Shown piece by piece: positions 47,400 through 62,335 of a stretch of DNA of 64,000 nt. This DNA comes from Ctenosaura bakeri (taxonomy: Eukaryota; Chordata; Lepidosauria; Squamata; Iguanidae), in contig CAOLHI010001820.1 of NCBI GenBank assembly GCA_948474755.1, positions 186,001 to 250,000 of the forward strand. Reading direction: 5' to 3'. The first letter of the stretch is position 1. Each line of letters begins with the position of its first letter. The notes under the pieces were generated by a model, which was given only the letters and a program-made list of their open reading frames with translations, was not told the origin of the DNA and made no database searches. The position numbers and the translations under genes are program-made.

Positions 47400-49700
47400 A
47401 AGCACTGTGCCCCTTATAACTGCAAAGTTCTTCTTTCTGACAAGCATAATGACTGCCTGTATTGTTTGGGCGAAGCTCACATGAGCCATTACAAAATGTA
47501 CAGGCAGTTCACCTCAGAGACACTCGAGAATCGTGCATCTGTGCTCCACTCTTATTGTTGGGAGCAGTCGCTGAAAATACCTCACAAAGCCACCTGCAAT
47601 GTGCCACTTTATACCGCTTCTATGACCATTCTGAATGTTCCCAAGTAATCATATTCCTTGGCACCATCCTTGGTTTCAACCCCTTCGACATTGGGAAGAC
47701 CTCAGCATGGGAAGATGCTGAGGCTACTGAGTCAGCATGCCATCCAATTCCTCCGCAGCCCCAGCAGCCTCAGCATCTTCACCATCACACCCTCTAGCTT
47801 TAGTACCAGTGAACACTACTCCTCTGTTGTCGACAACTTCATTGGTATTGGCAGTGGCAGCCGTTGCGTTGACATTGACATTGCCACACCCGCAGGAGCC
47901 TTTGGCCAGTGATCCCAAGAAACACGGCTTGACCAAGAAGAAAAGACCCCTCGAGTCCCAAGGTGTCTTGGCTCTGCTGAAGAAAAAGAAGGACAAGGAG
48001 GGTGTGACAAGACCAGAGCAAGACATGCCACTCCTGGACCCTCCCTCAGAATCAGGTCGCCAATCATTGATTCCGCAGGTCGAGATGTAGTCAACTGTGT
48101 CGCAGGTACCTAGCTTCCCAGGACCTCAGACCAACAGTCCCAACCCTCAGTGCTGAGAGCCAAATGACCCCCAGCATCAATCCGAGGACCCATGAGCAAA
48201 CCACCATTGGTCTTGATCCCGCTCATGGCATTGGTATCATGGCCATAGCCATGATAAGTCTTATAGGCCACTGTCCCCTCAACATCAATGCAGACCTCTT
48301 GACCTACAAGAAGACTCATCCAACACTGCAGCATCCTATATGCAGTGCTGTTGCCATGTGGACCCTGCCTGGGTGGATCCGTGCTGCTACCAGTCTTTCT
48401 CACCATCGTACGGAGACCAACGCCATGAACGTGAGTATCAAGGTGACATCTCTGAACTGGCTTGCTACCGACCACAGTCGAGATTGCCCCATTGAAGAGG
48501 CCACCACTGGTGTAAACATTGGTCCTCATTTCAACTTCTGTCCCACACCATCTCCAGGAGCTGCTCTCAGTCTGCCTCTCGATACTGCTCCTCCTGGCAG
48601 TCACCATCTTGCCAATCCCAAGACAGGTCACACTCCTGCCACCGCTCACCTTCAAGGAGTCCCTCACAATGCTTCAAGTCCTATTCCTCCAGCCGGACAT
48701 TGGAGAAGTTGCAAGCTGCGGCAGCAACACAGAGGCCCTCTGTGTGTACTGTTGTAGACAGCAGACCCCATCAAGTACCAGCCTTGGTACCGATACCTTC
48801 TCATCTTCAGGGCTCCTCTACAGAACTGAGCCTCTCCACCTGCCCCAATGGCCTCCACCACTAAGGCATCACATCCATCTGGGCTGGACCCTGTGTCATC
48901 CGAGCCACTGCCTTTGAACTCAGAGGATGAGGGATCTGAAACCAACTTGGAGGAGCCCCGGCTGCCATAGACACCCTCTCCATCCAGGACTCTCCTTCCA
49001 TCAGTGGCACATCTCCACCCGAAGATGTGAAACACTTTGTGGATATGGTCATTAGCATCGCAAAGGCAATCGGATTGTATATTTCTACTCCTCACATTCC
49101 AGTGGCTGATCTGGTGTTCCAGACAGTGGACGCCCAGGCTACTATGCCCTCAACCATCCTGTTCCTTCTGACACTACAGGATGTCATAAAGTAGCCCTGG
49201 GCACAGCCATGCTCTCTTCTGCCCACAATGCAGGGATGCGAGCAAGTGTAGGAGACACAAACCAAATGTGACATTGACATTGCTGCAACCGCAGGAGCCG
49301 CAGGACCACACTTCACGCCCCCCCCCTCGGCCGAGAAGGTAAAAGGTTGGACATGTTTGGCACATGCTTCTGTGCCATAGCAGCACTCTCTGCCGAGGTC
49401 TCTAATATGGAGGCTGGCATGGCAGCATATCAGAAGTCCCTCTGGGATGGCATACTTCTCCTAATTCCCTGGCTGCTGGACAAAGATAAAGTGACAGCCT
49501 TTCATCTCCACCAAAAAGTGTTGGTGGCTCAGCAGATACAGTTGGCATGCCATGGGGCGGAATGCTCAAGCAGAGTTATAACGGGTGCAGTCGACCTAAA
49601 ACACTTCACCTCATTAAGGTCTGCTGGTCTCATGTAGGACATTTAGAGGCACATTGAGGACCTCCCATTTGATGGTCAGGGCCTTTTCTATACCTCCATG
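47400..49700 (+). pseudogene. Gag-like ORF1 remnant of copy I
   Basis: The N-terminus reads KVLLSDKHNDCLYCLGEAHM, then SYCWEQSLKI (47560). A Lys-rich KKKRPLESQG...KKKKDK stretch lies at about 47930-48000. The C-terminal domain is recognisable at 49020-49640 (EDVKHFVDMVISIAKAIG, AGMAAYQKSLWDG). The first Cys pair of the knuckle is degraded. Several frame changes occur. Confidence 0.68.
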
Positions 49701-50139
49701 GATGAAACCATGGAACAACTCCAAGGCAAGGACAACGGCCAAGAAGATGGGCATACATCAGCCAACCCAACAATGCTCCTGCTCCTCATGCTTCTACTGG
49801 CGGTGACAATTATCCTCCTTCTTGAGATCCAGATCCCCCAGTAGGTCCTTTTGCACCAGCCCTGCATACTCCATGTCATCATGCAGGTCTTTCTACCAAC
49901 AGTGTCAGCAGCCCACCAAGAAACCGCTGATGTCCGTCAAGCCACACTTTTGACTTCTGCAGCAGGACTGCACCAGTCCGGTCAACCAGTGGTCCAGCTC
50001 TGCTGCCAACAATCCTGGACCTCTCCACCTGGCAGACCATCACCTCAGACTCTTGGGTTCTCACTATTACCAGAAGCAACTATGCCATTGAGTTTTCAAT
50101 TACTCCACCTATTGGCATGTTCTGTTCCACCCAGACCCC

Positions 50140-52190
50140 CTCCTTGGCTCTCTGGAAGAGATCGACACCCTCCTCTCCAAGGGCACCATTGAGAAACTCC
50201 TGCCCCACTTGGCTGGGACTAGGTAGTTCTCCTGATACTTCACAGTGCCCAAGGACAGCAGACTCTGCCTAGTTCTTGACCTCAGGTGTGTCAACAACTA
50301 TATCAGCCCTCACAAGTTCACGATGGTGACCTTGGTAGCCATTCTACCTTTTCTGAGGAAAGGGGATTGGTTTGCATCAATAGACTGCCAAGATGCGTAC
50401 TTCCACATCAGAATCAGGCTGCACCACAGGAAATTCCTATGCTTCACCATCTGGGGTGAGATCTTCCAGTACAAGTTGCTTCCCTTCAGCCTGGCAACAG
50501 CACCGAGGGTGGTAGTAGTGCATCTCAGGACCTTAGAGATCATCATATACCCCTAGCTGGATGACTGGTTGCTGATGACATCCTGCAGCTCCAAATTCTA
50601 TGAAGTCTTTTATGATGGGAGATGGATTCACAGCACCAGCACAGAATCCTCCCTGGAACCACTGCTCTCTGGACAAAAAAATGTCCCAGCGGCAAGCATA
50701 ACATAGCAGAGTTTCCAAAACAGCAACAAGCGTGTCAGCAGAGTACAACTACTGCATCAGCTCTGACCCCTCTAGCCACTGGCTAGTAAACTCACGGACA
50801 CAGAGTTTGTCATCCAAAATAGCTGGAGGCTTTAATATTCAAAGTTGCATTATATACATCTGTACACAGGAGACGCAGATCCACACATCAGTGTTTCAGC
50901 ATCAGAGTTTCAGGAGCAGAGTGCCGGGATGCAGAGATACGGGATGCAGGGAGTCAGAGAGAGTAAGCATTCCATCTCCTCTTTTATACACACCTGCTTC
51001 TATGTCATCACTCAGGGCCTTTGGCTGATGCAACCCCTTGTCATGTTTTCACTGTCATGACTCAGCCCTTTACTCCATGTCCCCTAGGGAATGAGTCATA
51101 CTTTGCCCAGTCATTCCCCAGGTGTCCCATGACATGCTCATCAAATGTATTTTCAACTGGGGCAAATGTCACAGCATTTTTAATCCACATTTTACACCAC
51201 CCTCTCCCTCCTGATGTGCCTTGGCCTTCACATCAATCCCAGGATGTCAGTTCTCTGCCTGACCTCTCGCATAGACTTCATAGAAGTGCCATTGGTCTCC
51301 TCTTGTGACAAAGCATTCCTCCCGACTAAAAGGGCCTCCATGCTCCAGGAAGCAGCACGCAAGTTGATCACTCATCGCAGACCCGCAGCCTGCCAAATCC
51401 AGTGCCTTCCGGGACTCATGGCTGCCGCAACCATGGTAACCCCTCGCCCAACTCCACATGTGTCCTCTCCAGGCACTAACCCCCTCTGGGAAAGCTACTC
51501 AGAGGCTGATTATCCCACCTCACATTCTTGCCACCTTGTGGTGGACGTCCATCTGCAACCACCAGCAGGGAATGCCATTCAAGCCACCCCAATCATGCTT
51601 ACCACAGATGCTTCAACAACTGGTTGGGTATCCCACTGCAGAATCCTCTGGGTCCAGGGCCACTGGTCCAACACTGAGAGGCACCTCCACATAAATGCTC
51701 TCAAACTCTTTGCAGTGTGGAAGGCTCTTCTGTCCTTCAGAAGACTCTTGATTGGGAAAGTGATCCAGATAATCTCAGACAGTCTGCTACATAAACCACC
51801 AGGGCAGCACCCATTCAGCGACCCTATTGGATATCGCTCTCCAGTTCTAGGCAATTCACCTGGTGGTGATCCACTTGGCTGGGGCAGACAACACGGTGGC
51901 AGCCTCAGCAGGGCCAAGAACCTACACCATGAATGGTCCCTCTCCCTTCCAGACCATCATCAGCCACTGGGGCTTGCCGGAGATAGACCTCTTCATGACA
52001 GAGCACAACTCCAAGTGCATGCATTTCTGCTCAAAGTCAGGGACAGCCAAAGGCTTCTTGGGGATGCCTTCATCTTGAAGTGGAGGGATGTCTCCTCTAC
52101 TTGTTTCCCTCCCTTCCTACTACTACCAAAAGTGGTAGCCAAGCTGGACTCAGACCATTTGGATGCACTCCTAGTGACCCATTTCTGACC
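50140..52190 (+). pseudogene. RT / RNase H / methylase-like pol of copy I
   Basis: RT: LDLRCVNNYISPHKFTMVTL and DWFASIDCQDAYFHIRI (50280-50420), then YPxLDDWLLMTS at about 50550-50585, where a stop replaces the residue before LDDW. An LTR splits the sequence, which resumes with GLHINPRMS (51215). RNase H: LTTDASTTGWVSHC and HINALKLFAVWKAL (51600-51725). The tail reads EIDLFMTEHNSKC and PPFLLLPKVVAKL (51980-52145). Inactive. Confidence 0.78.
50613..51189 (-). mobile_element. Solo LTR with 5-bp target duplication, inside RT of copy I
   Basis: The 577-bp insert begins TGATGGGAG and ends ATCCACA (TG...CA). It is flanked by TTTTA on both sides (50608-50612 and 51190-51194). On the minus strand it has a TATA box in GTGTATAAAAGAGGAG (about 50985) and a polyadenylation signal AATATTAAAGCC (about 50835), so it is antisense to PUM1. 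No internal genes are present. It cuts the DIRS RT just after the LDDW box. Confidence 0.82.
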
Positions 52191-52319
52191 ACACCAACCC
52201 TGGTTTGGACTGTTCCTCGCCCTCTTCCACAGACACTACATCTGCCTCCCAAACTCACTGATGCTTCTATCCCAGTCCATTGGCTGGGTCCTGCATCTGG
52301 ACACTCCGCCCCAGCAGCT

Positions 52320-53340
52320 CACTGTCTGGAGGATACAACCTTTACCTCCCCAGCTATACTGGTGGTTCTCAGAAGTGGTGTATCTCAGAAATCCTTGACA
52401 AAGAAATCTTACTCCTACAGGTGGCATAAGGTATGCAACTTTGCAGCCTCTCATTTGGAACCACCACCCCCAGCTTCCATAGAGATGATCCTATGCTTCC
52501 TGCTCACCCTGAAGGAAAAGGGCCTCACCCTCTCCTCCTTGCAAGTCTCCCTGGCAGCTGTTGTAGCTCACCAACCCGTTCACAACCCAACCAGGACCCT
52601 CTTCACAGATCCATTGTGAAATGCTTCCTCGGGGACCTGGCACATCTTTACCTGCTGGTATCAAAACCTACAGCCCCTTGGGCCTTGTCTTTGATACTCT
52701 CACAACACCTCAGGCTTTTCTTCAAGCCCTTGGTTATACCTTTAAGACCATCTTCCTGGTAGCCATCACATCCACCCACCAGTCATCCAAAATATCTCCA
52801 CTCTGTGTCAGTGAGCCTTTCCTAGTCTTTCACAGAAACAAGGTTGTCCTTTGACTGGACATTTCCTTTCTTCCAAAGGTGGTCTCTTGAGTTTCACCTC
52901 AGCTACTACGTCATCCTTCCATACTTCTACCCAGACCCCTCCACACCTCTGGAGAGGTCCCTACACACACTAGATATACATTGCACCCTTGCTTTCTATA
53001 AACAAAGTTCAGGCACTTACCATCATTCCAACAACCTCTTTGTTATGGTGGGAGATGTAAAAGTCAGAGGGCTTCGGCACAGCGAATCTCCAAATGAGTA
53101 ACAGAACCCATCCACACAGCCTACCAGCAAAGAGCCCAGTACAAGAGTTGCTCCATGCCTACTTCACCGGGGCAATCTTTGTATCCTCTGCAGAGGATGC
53201 ATCCTCTGCAGACTTGTGCAGGGGTGCTACCTGGTCCCAGCCCTCCATGTTCATCCATATGCCTGGTCCCAGGAGCTCTATGTTCAATGATGTATCTGGT
53301 CCCAGCCCTCCAAGTTCATCTATGTTCATCCAGCACTACT
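52320..53340 (+). pseudogene. Tyrosine recombinase remnant of copy I
   Basis: The N-terminal region reads SYSYRWHKVCNF and LCFLLTLKEKGLTLSSLQVS (52400-52550). The first catalytic block SARRAGE is STHQSSK, so the Arg is lost. The C-terminal part is disturbed by small local duplications of TGGTCCCAGCCCTCCA and ATCCTCTGCAGAGG (53180-53320). Dead. Confidence 0.75.
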
Positions 53341-53439
53341 GACTAGACTGCAGGGCTAGGAGCAATGCACAATTCAGCAGAGCAGTCCTTTTTTCCATTG
53401 TACGGTGACCTGGCCTGCCATCCCTCAGTAAGTTCTTCA

Positions 53440-53535
53440 GTCACCCAGTTGGGTGAGGTACAGAGATCATGACCAAAAAGAACAAGTTGCTTACCTGTGG
53501 CTCTTTGAGTAGTCATCTGTGCCCTCATGCAAACC
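53440..53535 (+). repeat. ICR of copy I
   Basis: GGTACAGAGATCATGACCAA, then AACAAGTTGCTTACCTGTGG, then GAGTAGTCATCTGTGCC: the decayed complement of the joined ends. Confidence 0.75.
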
Positions 53536-53702
53536 TGCCCTTCCTCCCCTCAGGTTCAAGTCCCTGTCTTGGCAGACTTGAAACTGAAGGGGAAGTAGCT
53601 TGGTGGGCCCAAGTATGTGCAATAGACAGGAAGGGGTGGGGCTATCCTCCAAGCTACTGAGCTCTGGAAGTTTCTCTGGTCTCTGTGCGGGCGCACTAAC
53701 CC

Positions 53703-53963
53703 CAGTGGCAGAGCTTGCCACCAGTGTGGTAGCGACGGGGGAGGAGGATCACGGGCGAGGTGATGATGCATGTGGGCAGGGCTACAGCATGCATGGGCAA
53801 AGCAATGACGTGTGTGGGCCAGGCTACAGCTCACATGGGCAAGGCTACAGCATGTAGGGGCATGGTGATGGCACGCGGGGACCAGGCAAAGAGTGGCGCT
53901 GCCCCCCAAAAAGTACCGCCCAGGGCACACCGCCCCGTCACTCCTTTGTCTCTATGCCAGTGG
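53703..53963. mobile_element. Small non-autonomous hAT in the right terminal repeat of copy I
   Basis: Termini CAGTGGCAGAG and, inverted, CACTGGCATAG. Flanks ACTAACCC (53695-53702) and GCTAACCC (53964-53971) form an 8-bp duplication with one mismatch. Inside is a degenerate repeat of GGGC(A)A(G)GCTACAGC-like units. Removing it restores the DIRS terminal repeat. Confidence 0.72.
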
Positions 53964-54031
53964 CTAACCCACTTGTGTGAGGGCACAGATGACCACTCGA
54001 AGAGCCATAATTACAGGTAAGCAGCCTGTTA

Positions 54032-55012
54032 TTTTACCACAAAAAATGGAAATCATAAGAAAAGTAAAAGCTATTGAAAGAAAAACATCATCTCAGGATG
54101 CATTTTGGAAGAAGCTTTAAAGTGATTTCTAGAAGATTCAAAATATTTTTGTTTACTCATACAAGGCGTACTTGATCTGGTTGTTTCATTTTACATGGTC
54201 ATATTGTTAATTGTGAATAAAAATTTTGCTGAAACATGTTGACATGCTCTTCTTTTAGTGGTATAGTAACCTCTCTGTTCTTTCCGTTATTTTTACCTTT
54301 GGCACCAAAGTTTCTGTTAAAGAAATAAAACCCAGGAGCATATCTACTTTTTTGACTGAGGCATACTCCTGAGATTCCATCCCAGGAGAAAGGCAGAGTA
54401 TAAATCCAATAAATAAAGTGTGAAATGGATATTTAAACCAGATGTGGGCAATTGTATGGGGGTGGAGCCCAATGTTCCACCCACTGGTCCTCCTGTAGGC
54501 CACATCCCTCCCACTCTGTAAACCCATTTCTCCTTCGGAATGGTGACCCAGGGTGACATTGCATTGCTTCATGTCACATTTTGAAGAGAGGTATTTGAGG
54601 AGGGTTAAAGGGATGAAAATCACTCTGGATGAAAAAAAAATACGGGAAAAATGATTGTGTGTTTGGGGAACTTGTGGATAGATCCAAGGTTGCAAAAGTT
54701 AGGCCCAGTCCACAGATTGCACTTTCCCACCTCTGAATTAAACCAAATTCCAGCCAGGGTCCAGACAGAAGCTACCTTGGTTGTTCTTGTCAGTCCATGC
54801 CAGGACAGAGAGAAATGGTTATTGAAAATAGTTTTGTTTTAGGAGGCTTTGTATTCTAGTTTTAGCTGCTGATCTGTTTCCTTGGTTGGTTGATATGTGT
54901 TGTTCTTACAGAATTTGTATGGTGAATGTCGAACACTGTGGTGACGTGTGCTTTTATAACAGGCAGAATCTAAATGCCTTGATAAAATACTAAAATGAAA
55001 CATGCTGTAATA
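54032..55012. other. PUM1 intron, unique-looking
   Basis: No recognised element; AT-rich. Confidence 0.5.
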
Positions 55013-55232
55013 GGTGTGGAGTAGTGGGTAGTGGTAGTGGTTTGACTACAGCTCTGGTGACCAGGGTTTGAATCTCCGCACTGCGATGGGAACCCACTGG
55101 GTGATTTTAGGTGAGTCACACTATCTCTGCCTCAGAGGAGGGCAAAAGCAAATCTCTGAACAAAGCTTGCCAAGAATGCACCATGATGTGGTTCTCATAA
55201 GTCAGAAATGATTTGCTAGGTACTGTTGCTGT
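55013..55232 (+). mobile_element. tRNA-derived SINE
   Basis: GGTAGTGGTTTGACTACAGC with CTGGTGACCAGGGTTTGAAT gives A- and B-box-like promoter elements (B box about 55063-55075). The body has AACCCACTGGGTGATTTTAG and AGTCACACTATCTCTGCCTC, the pattern of a SINE common in lizards. Its tail ends near TAAGTCAGAAATGATTTGC. Confidence 0.75.
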
Positions 55233-58298
<3,066 letters not shown>

Positions 58299-58500
58299 GG
58301 TTTGTTGTTGTCATGTGTTCTCAAATTGTTTCTAATTTATGGCAACCTCTGACTAAGGCTTTAATGTTTTTGTTCAGGATTTGTTCAGATTTGCCTTTGC
58401 CCTTCTTCCTCTGTGGCTGAGAAAGTGTGACTTGCCCAAGGTCACCCAGTGGGTTTCCATAGCAAAGCTGGGATTTGAACCCTGTTCTCCTACCTGCCAT
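58299..58500 (-). mobile_element. tRNA-derived SINE (same family as 55013-55232), inverted
   Basis: The + strand reads TTGTTGTTGTCATGTGTTCT, TTGCCCAAGGTCACCCAGTG and GGGATTTGAACCCTGTTCTC, the complement of the tail, body and B box of the 55013 SINE. Confidence 0.75.
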
Positions 58501-58674
58501 AAAAGCAGTAGGTCTGGTTTGGTGCTGTCCTTACCTATCATCAAGCAATAGCATTTGGCCATATCTCAGGTGTTCTCTAGTGACACATGAAGAGAAAAAC
58601 AGTCCTTTTGAAAGTTTGGTCATAGGTCCCATAGGGCTTGTTTGTCTTTACCTTCTGCTTACATTATACTAGAG

Positions 58675-58795
58675 AAGCATTCTGCAACCTGGTGCCCTCC
58701 AGATGTGTAGTACAATGCTAGTAGACATGCTGGCTTGGGATAATGGCTTATGGTCCCAACACATTTCAAGTGCATCTGGTTGGGAAGCAGGAAGA
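58675..58795. repeat. Palindromic interspersed repeat
   Basis: GCAACCTGGTGCCCTCCAGA and the decayed inverse GCATCTGGTTGGGAAGCAGG bracket a short core, as in the reptile repeat with an ACTACAACTCCC palindrome. Confidence 0.5.
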
Positions 58796-58918
58796 TATCT
58801 CTAAGGCTTTTTTTTAGATTTGTGACAGTTACTCAAGGAAATTTTTGAGGCAATTGACTTCCTTTGCTCAGTGTTTCAGTTCTGGGGATAAAATATATAC
58901 CCATTCATTTTAAATTGA

Positions 58919-59089
<171 letters not shown>

Positions 59090-59146
59090 TAAAGCTCATT
59101 TTATGTGTTTATTTTTTAAAGAGACATGCATCTTAAATTAAGAGTA

Positions 59147-59550
59147 CACTAGGCCCTCCACATTCACAAGGGATAGGGACACGGATCCCTTGCAAATGTC
59201 AAATAATCAAGAATAGGGCGCCCTCCCTACAGGCTTCTGCCCAGCCAGTGCACCCACCCAGGCAGGGGGCAAGGAGGCAGGGAACAGGCAATCGCCTTCC
59301 CTAGACCTTCCTGCTGCTGGTGCAGAGTGCTCCTGCAACCACAACCATGGCAGCAGAGGCGGCGGGTGGAGCACGGGGGGCTGATGATCACCCTTCCTGG
59401 ACCTTCCTGCTGCCCATGCGGGGCATGCACCTGCACCGGGGGCAGGGAGGATGGGGGGAACAAGCAGGGAGAAGAATGGAGGGGCAAGCGGGCATCCTGT
59501 GAAAAATCAAATTAGCAAAAGTGAAACCTGCGAATGTGGAGGGAGAACTG
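59147..59550. mobile_element. Tigger/mariner-like MITE with TA duplication
   Basis: Terminal inverted repeats CACTAGGCCCTCCACATTCA and inverse GAATGTGGAGGGAGAACTG. TA at 59145-59146 and 59551-59552. The GC-rich interior has no transposase. DIRS copy H starts 2 bp beyond its target duplication. Confidence 0.72.
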
Positions 59551-59554
59551 TATA

Positions 59555-59735
59555 TTCTTCTTCGTGGTCTCTGTGCCTTCATACACTAGGAGCTTTAGCG
59601 CCTGCGCGGTAGCGTTCGGAAACTTCTAGAGCTTGTTCGCTTGGCGGGAACCCCTCCCCCACGCCGGTACTGCGCATGCTCCTCCCGCCGAGCAACGGTC
59701 TCTCCTCAGTTCTTTCTCGTCCGCCGCCGCGTACG
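59555..59735 (+). repeat. Left inverted terminal repeat, copy H
   Basis: It is the inverse of 2100-2255 of copy A over about 150 bp; its outermost 38 bp are inverted in the ICR of copy A (1963-2000). Confidence 0.9.
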
Positions 59736-59885
59736 GAAGGTTCTTCAGTTTGTTCCTCTCACGTTGTGCTTGGCTTGCTGTTTTTTCACGGTTTTACGGA
59801 CTTTCGGACTGTCTTTGACCTCTCTTTCGGACTCCCCCTTCGGTTTTCGTCTTTTTGGATTTCGCAGTTTGGCGTTCTTCGTCTT

Positions 59886-62334
59886 ATGTCCGCGCTCTTC
59901 AAGAAGTGCGTGTCCTGCGGCCGCAAGGTCGCCCTCAACGACAGCCATAAGGAGTGTCTCTTCTGTTTGGGCGAGTCCCACAACATCCGGACTTGCCCAA
60001 TTTGCCGGGATTTACTCCCCAAACTCTCCGCAACCGCTCCGCGAGACTCAAATCTTATTGTTGGGAACAGTCTCTGCGGGCGATAGACGAGACCTCCACT
60101 TCCAAGATGGCCGACAAAAAGACGACCACGCCATCGACGGTATCGGCGGCTGCCGTTCCGTCCACCTCGTCGGTATCGGGCTCGGTACCGGCGAAGACGC
60201 CGATCTAGGCGCTACTGAGGATCCCGAAGCTGTCGGCGGCTGCCAAGTCAGCAAAAGGATCCTCGACGGCGAGGAAGGCTGAGGCTCCCCTTACGGAGAC
60301 GCCTGCTAAAAAGCGCCCTGCTCCGGACGGAGGCAAGGGCAAGGAGAAGGAGAAGAAGAAGAAGAAGAAGGAGAAGAAGCGCTCCCCGGCTGGGGACGTT
60401 CAACCTCCTACTCCTCCTCCTACTCAGCAGCCTTCCAAAGGGCGAGGCGAGTCCGTCGATCTCTCGGAGGATGAGATCGAGGACGTTCCCCAACAGCGCC
60501 CGGACTCGCCTGTGGCAGACCCTCCAACCCTGGTGGAGGAGCGCCACCGCCCTCTTAGCCGTCGCAGGTCGGCCGACCTGCAGCAGAGAGAGCCCTCTGC
60601 TTCTCCGGAGCGGCGTTCGACCTCCTTCAGGTCCCGGTCCCGCTCTTCCGAGCGTCCGGTGGCCTCGCCGCCTCCGAGGGAGACAAGAGAGGAACAACCT
60701 CGCTCGTCTGCCTCCAGATACACCTCGGCGTCCTACGTGGCCAGGTACGCGAGGGAATCTGAATGGAGAGAGCGCCCGGCCTCCTATCGGTCGCATTCGC
60801 CATCGTACCGGGATCGGTACCATCGTGGCCCGAGTCGCTGGGAGACCTTCCGGAGGTCTCGGTCACCTCGTCGACAGCGCGAATCGCGCTCGCCTAGAGG
60901 GGACGAGGCTCGGTACTGTCGACGCCGAAGCCGATCTCCGTCGGACCGCCGCTCCTTCAGCCGCTCTCCCTCTCCTCGATATCATAGGGCGAGGGAGCCT
61001 TCACCACGGTATCGGGCGATATCGCCACCTCCTAGGGTCACGGCAACTGCGACGCGCCCTACGGAGTCGGTGGTGACTGAGCGGGCTACGACAACGTCAG
61101 CCTGCCAGACTACCCCGGTCACCACCAAGAGGGTGAAGTCAGTAGTCAGCCATCCCAAGCGGGACGCTGCTGCTACCACCGCCCCGGCTGCGGAGAAGCC
61201 TAGGAAGGCAACACCTGCGGCGACGAAGGAGCCGGAAAGCGAGCGGCGAGAGGACTCACCGAGCTCGGAGTCGTACGACTCGAGTGCGGAGTCAGAGGTG
61301 TCTGAGGCGGCCTCCCAGGAGTCTCCTCCGCTGGGATTCGGGGACCCGATCCCAGATTCTGCTCCAGAGGACGTCCACCAGTTCTCTGCGATGCTGCTCC
61401 GCATGGCCACTACCCTCGGCCTTAAGATCGCCGATGCGGAGCCGGAGGACGACGATCCAGCCTTCTCCGTCTTCGAGGAGAAGCGACCTTCCACGGCCCC
61501 GCTGCCTCTCCTGCCCCGGGTATCCAGACTGGTGAAGGCCGCCTGGATAGACCGGCCTCGGCTCAGCCGATACCGCAGCGGTTAGAACACCTCTACAGGG
61601 TGCAGAAGGATAACGCCGGTTATCTCTTTAATCACCCTGCACCGAACTCTGTGGTCGTCGAGTCGGCACAGACGAAGGGCTCCGGCAGGCAACACACCAC
61701 CCCGCCGGACAAAGAGGGCAGGAAGTTGGACGCCTACGCAAGGAGGTTCTATTCAGCTGCCTCCTTGCAGATCAGGCTGTCCAACACTCAGGCTTGCCTC
61801 GCGGCATACCTGAAAAAAGTGCTCGATCGCCTGCAACCGGCGATGGAGGCGGTACCGGAGGACATCCGCCAAGCCTCCTCCGTGATCTACAACGAGGCCA
61901 TCTCCATCGCTCGGCACCAGATGGCCTCCTCCAGGCACGCAGTGGAGATTGCCTCCCGGGTCATGGCGGGATCCGTCGGCCTCCGCCGCCATGCTTGGCT
62001 GCGACCGGCCGACATCCAGGAGGACACCAGAAGGAGGATTGAAGATCTCCCCTTCGACGGTGAAGGCCTATTCAATTCGTCCACAGACGAAGCTTTGGAC
62101 AATCTCGTCAAGGCGAGGCTGACCGCCAAAAAGATCGGGCTGCAGCCGGCCACGCAAGCCCGCAGGGCCTCCACCTTCCGCCCATCCTGGCGACGATCTT
62201 CCACCTCGTCGTTCCAGCGTTCGGCCCAGTCTGGACAGTCGAGACCGTCCTCCGGCTCATCGGCCAGACGCACGATTAGGCGGCGCCCGGCTTCGTCCAA
62301 GAAGTCCTCCTCCGAGACAAAGTCTCGGTTTTGA
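59886..62334 (+). pseudogene. Gag-like ORF1 of copy H: knuckle, RS domain, capsid-like domain
   Basis: The ATG at 59886 begins MSALFKKCVSCGRKVALND. The knuckle has CVSC, ECLFC, GESH and TCPIC, spaced as CX2C...CX2C...H...CX2C. After a 1-nt deletion near 60010-60040, SYCWEQSLRA follows, with a TAG at 60206-60208. A Lys-rich KGKEKEKKKKKKEKK tract (60335-60380) leads into an Arg/Ser domain with many RS and SP dipeptides (60600-61020; RSRSRSSERP, RSRSPSDRRSFSRSPSPRY). An acidic SSESYDSSAESEVSE segment follows, then another frameshift at about 61550. The C-terminal domain (LEHLYRVQKDN, CLAAYLKKVLDRLQ, IEDLPFDGEGLFNSS) ends at 62334 in an Arg/Ser-rich tail. Structural role inferred from position. 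Confidence 0.8.
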
Positions 62335-62335
62335 T

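Larger units (their letters stand above)
45980..54031 (+). mobile_element. DIRS copy I, nearly full length with three later insertions
   Basis: It runs from TTCTTTGTTGTGGTCTCTCT to CAGCCTGTTATT. Gag knuckle 47400-47640, Gag C-terminal region 49200-49700, RT 50140-51340, RNase H and tail 51590-52190, recombinase 52320-53340, ICR 53440-53535 and right end follow. CR1 (46232-47285), a solo LTR (50613-51189) and a hAT element (53703-53963) were inserted later. Without them it is about 6.2 kb, the usual size here. Terminal subfamily CTGCCTCACACAACTGGG. Confidence 0.9.
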
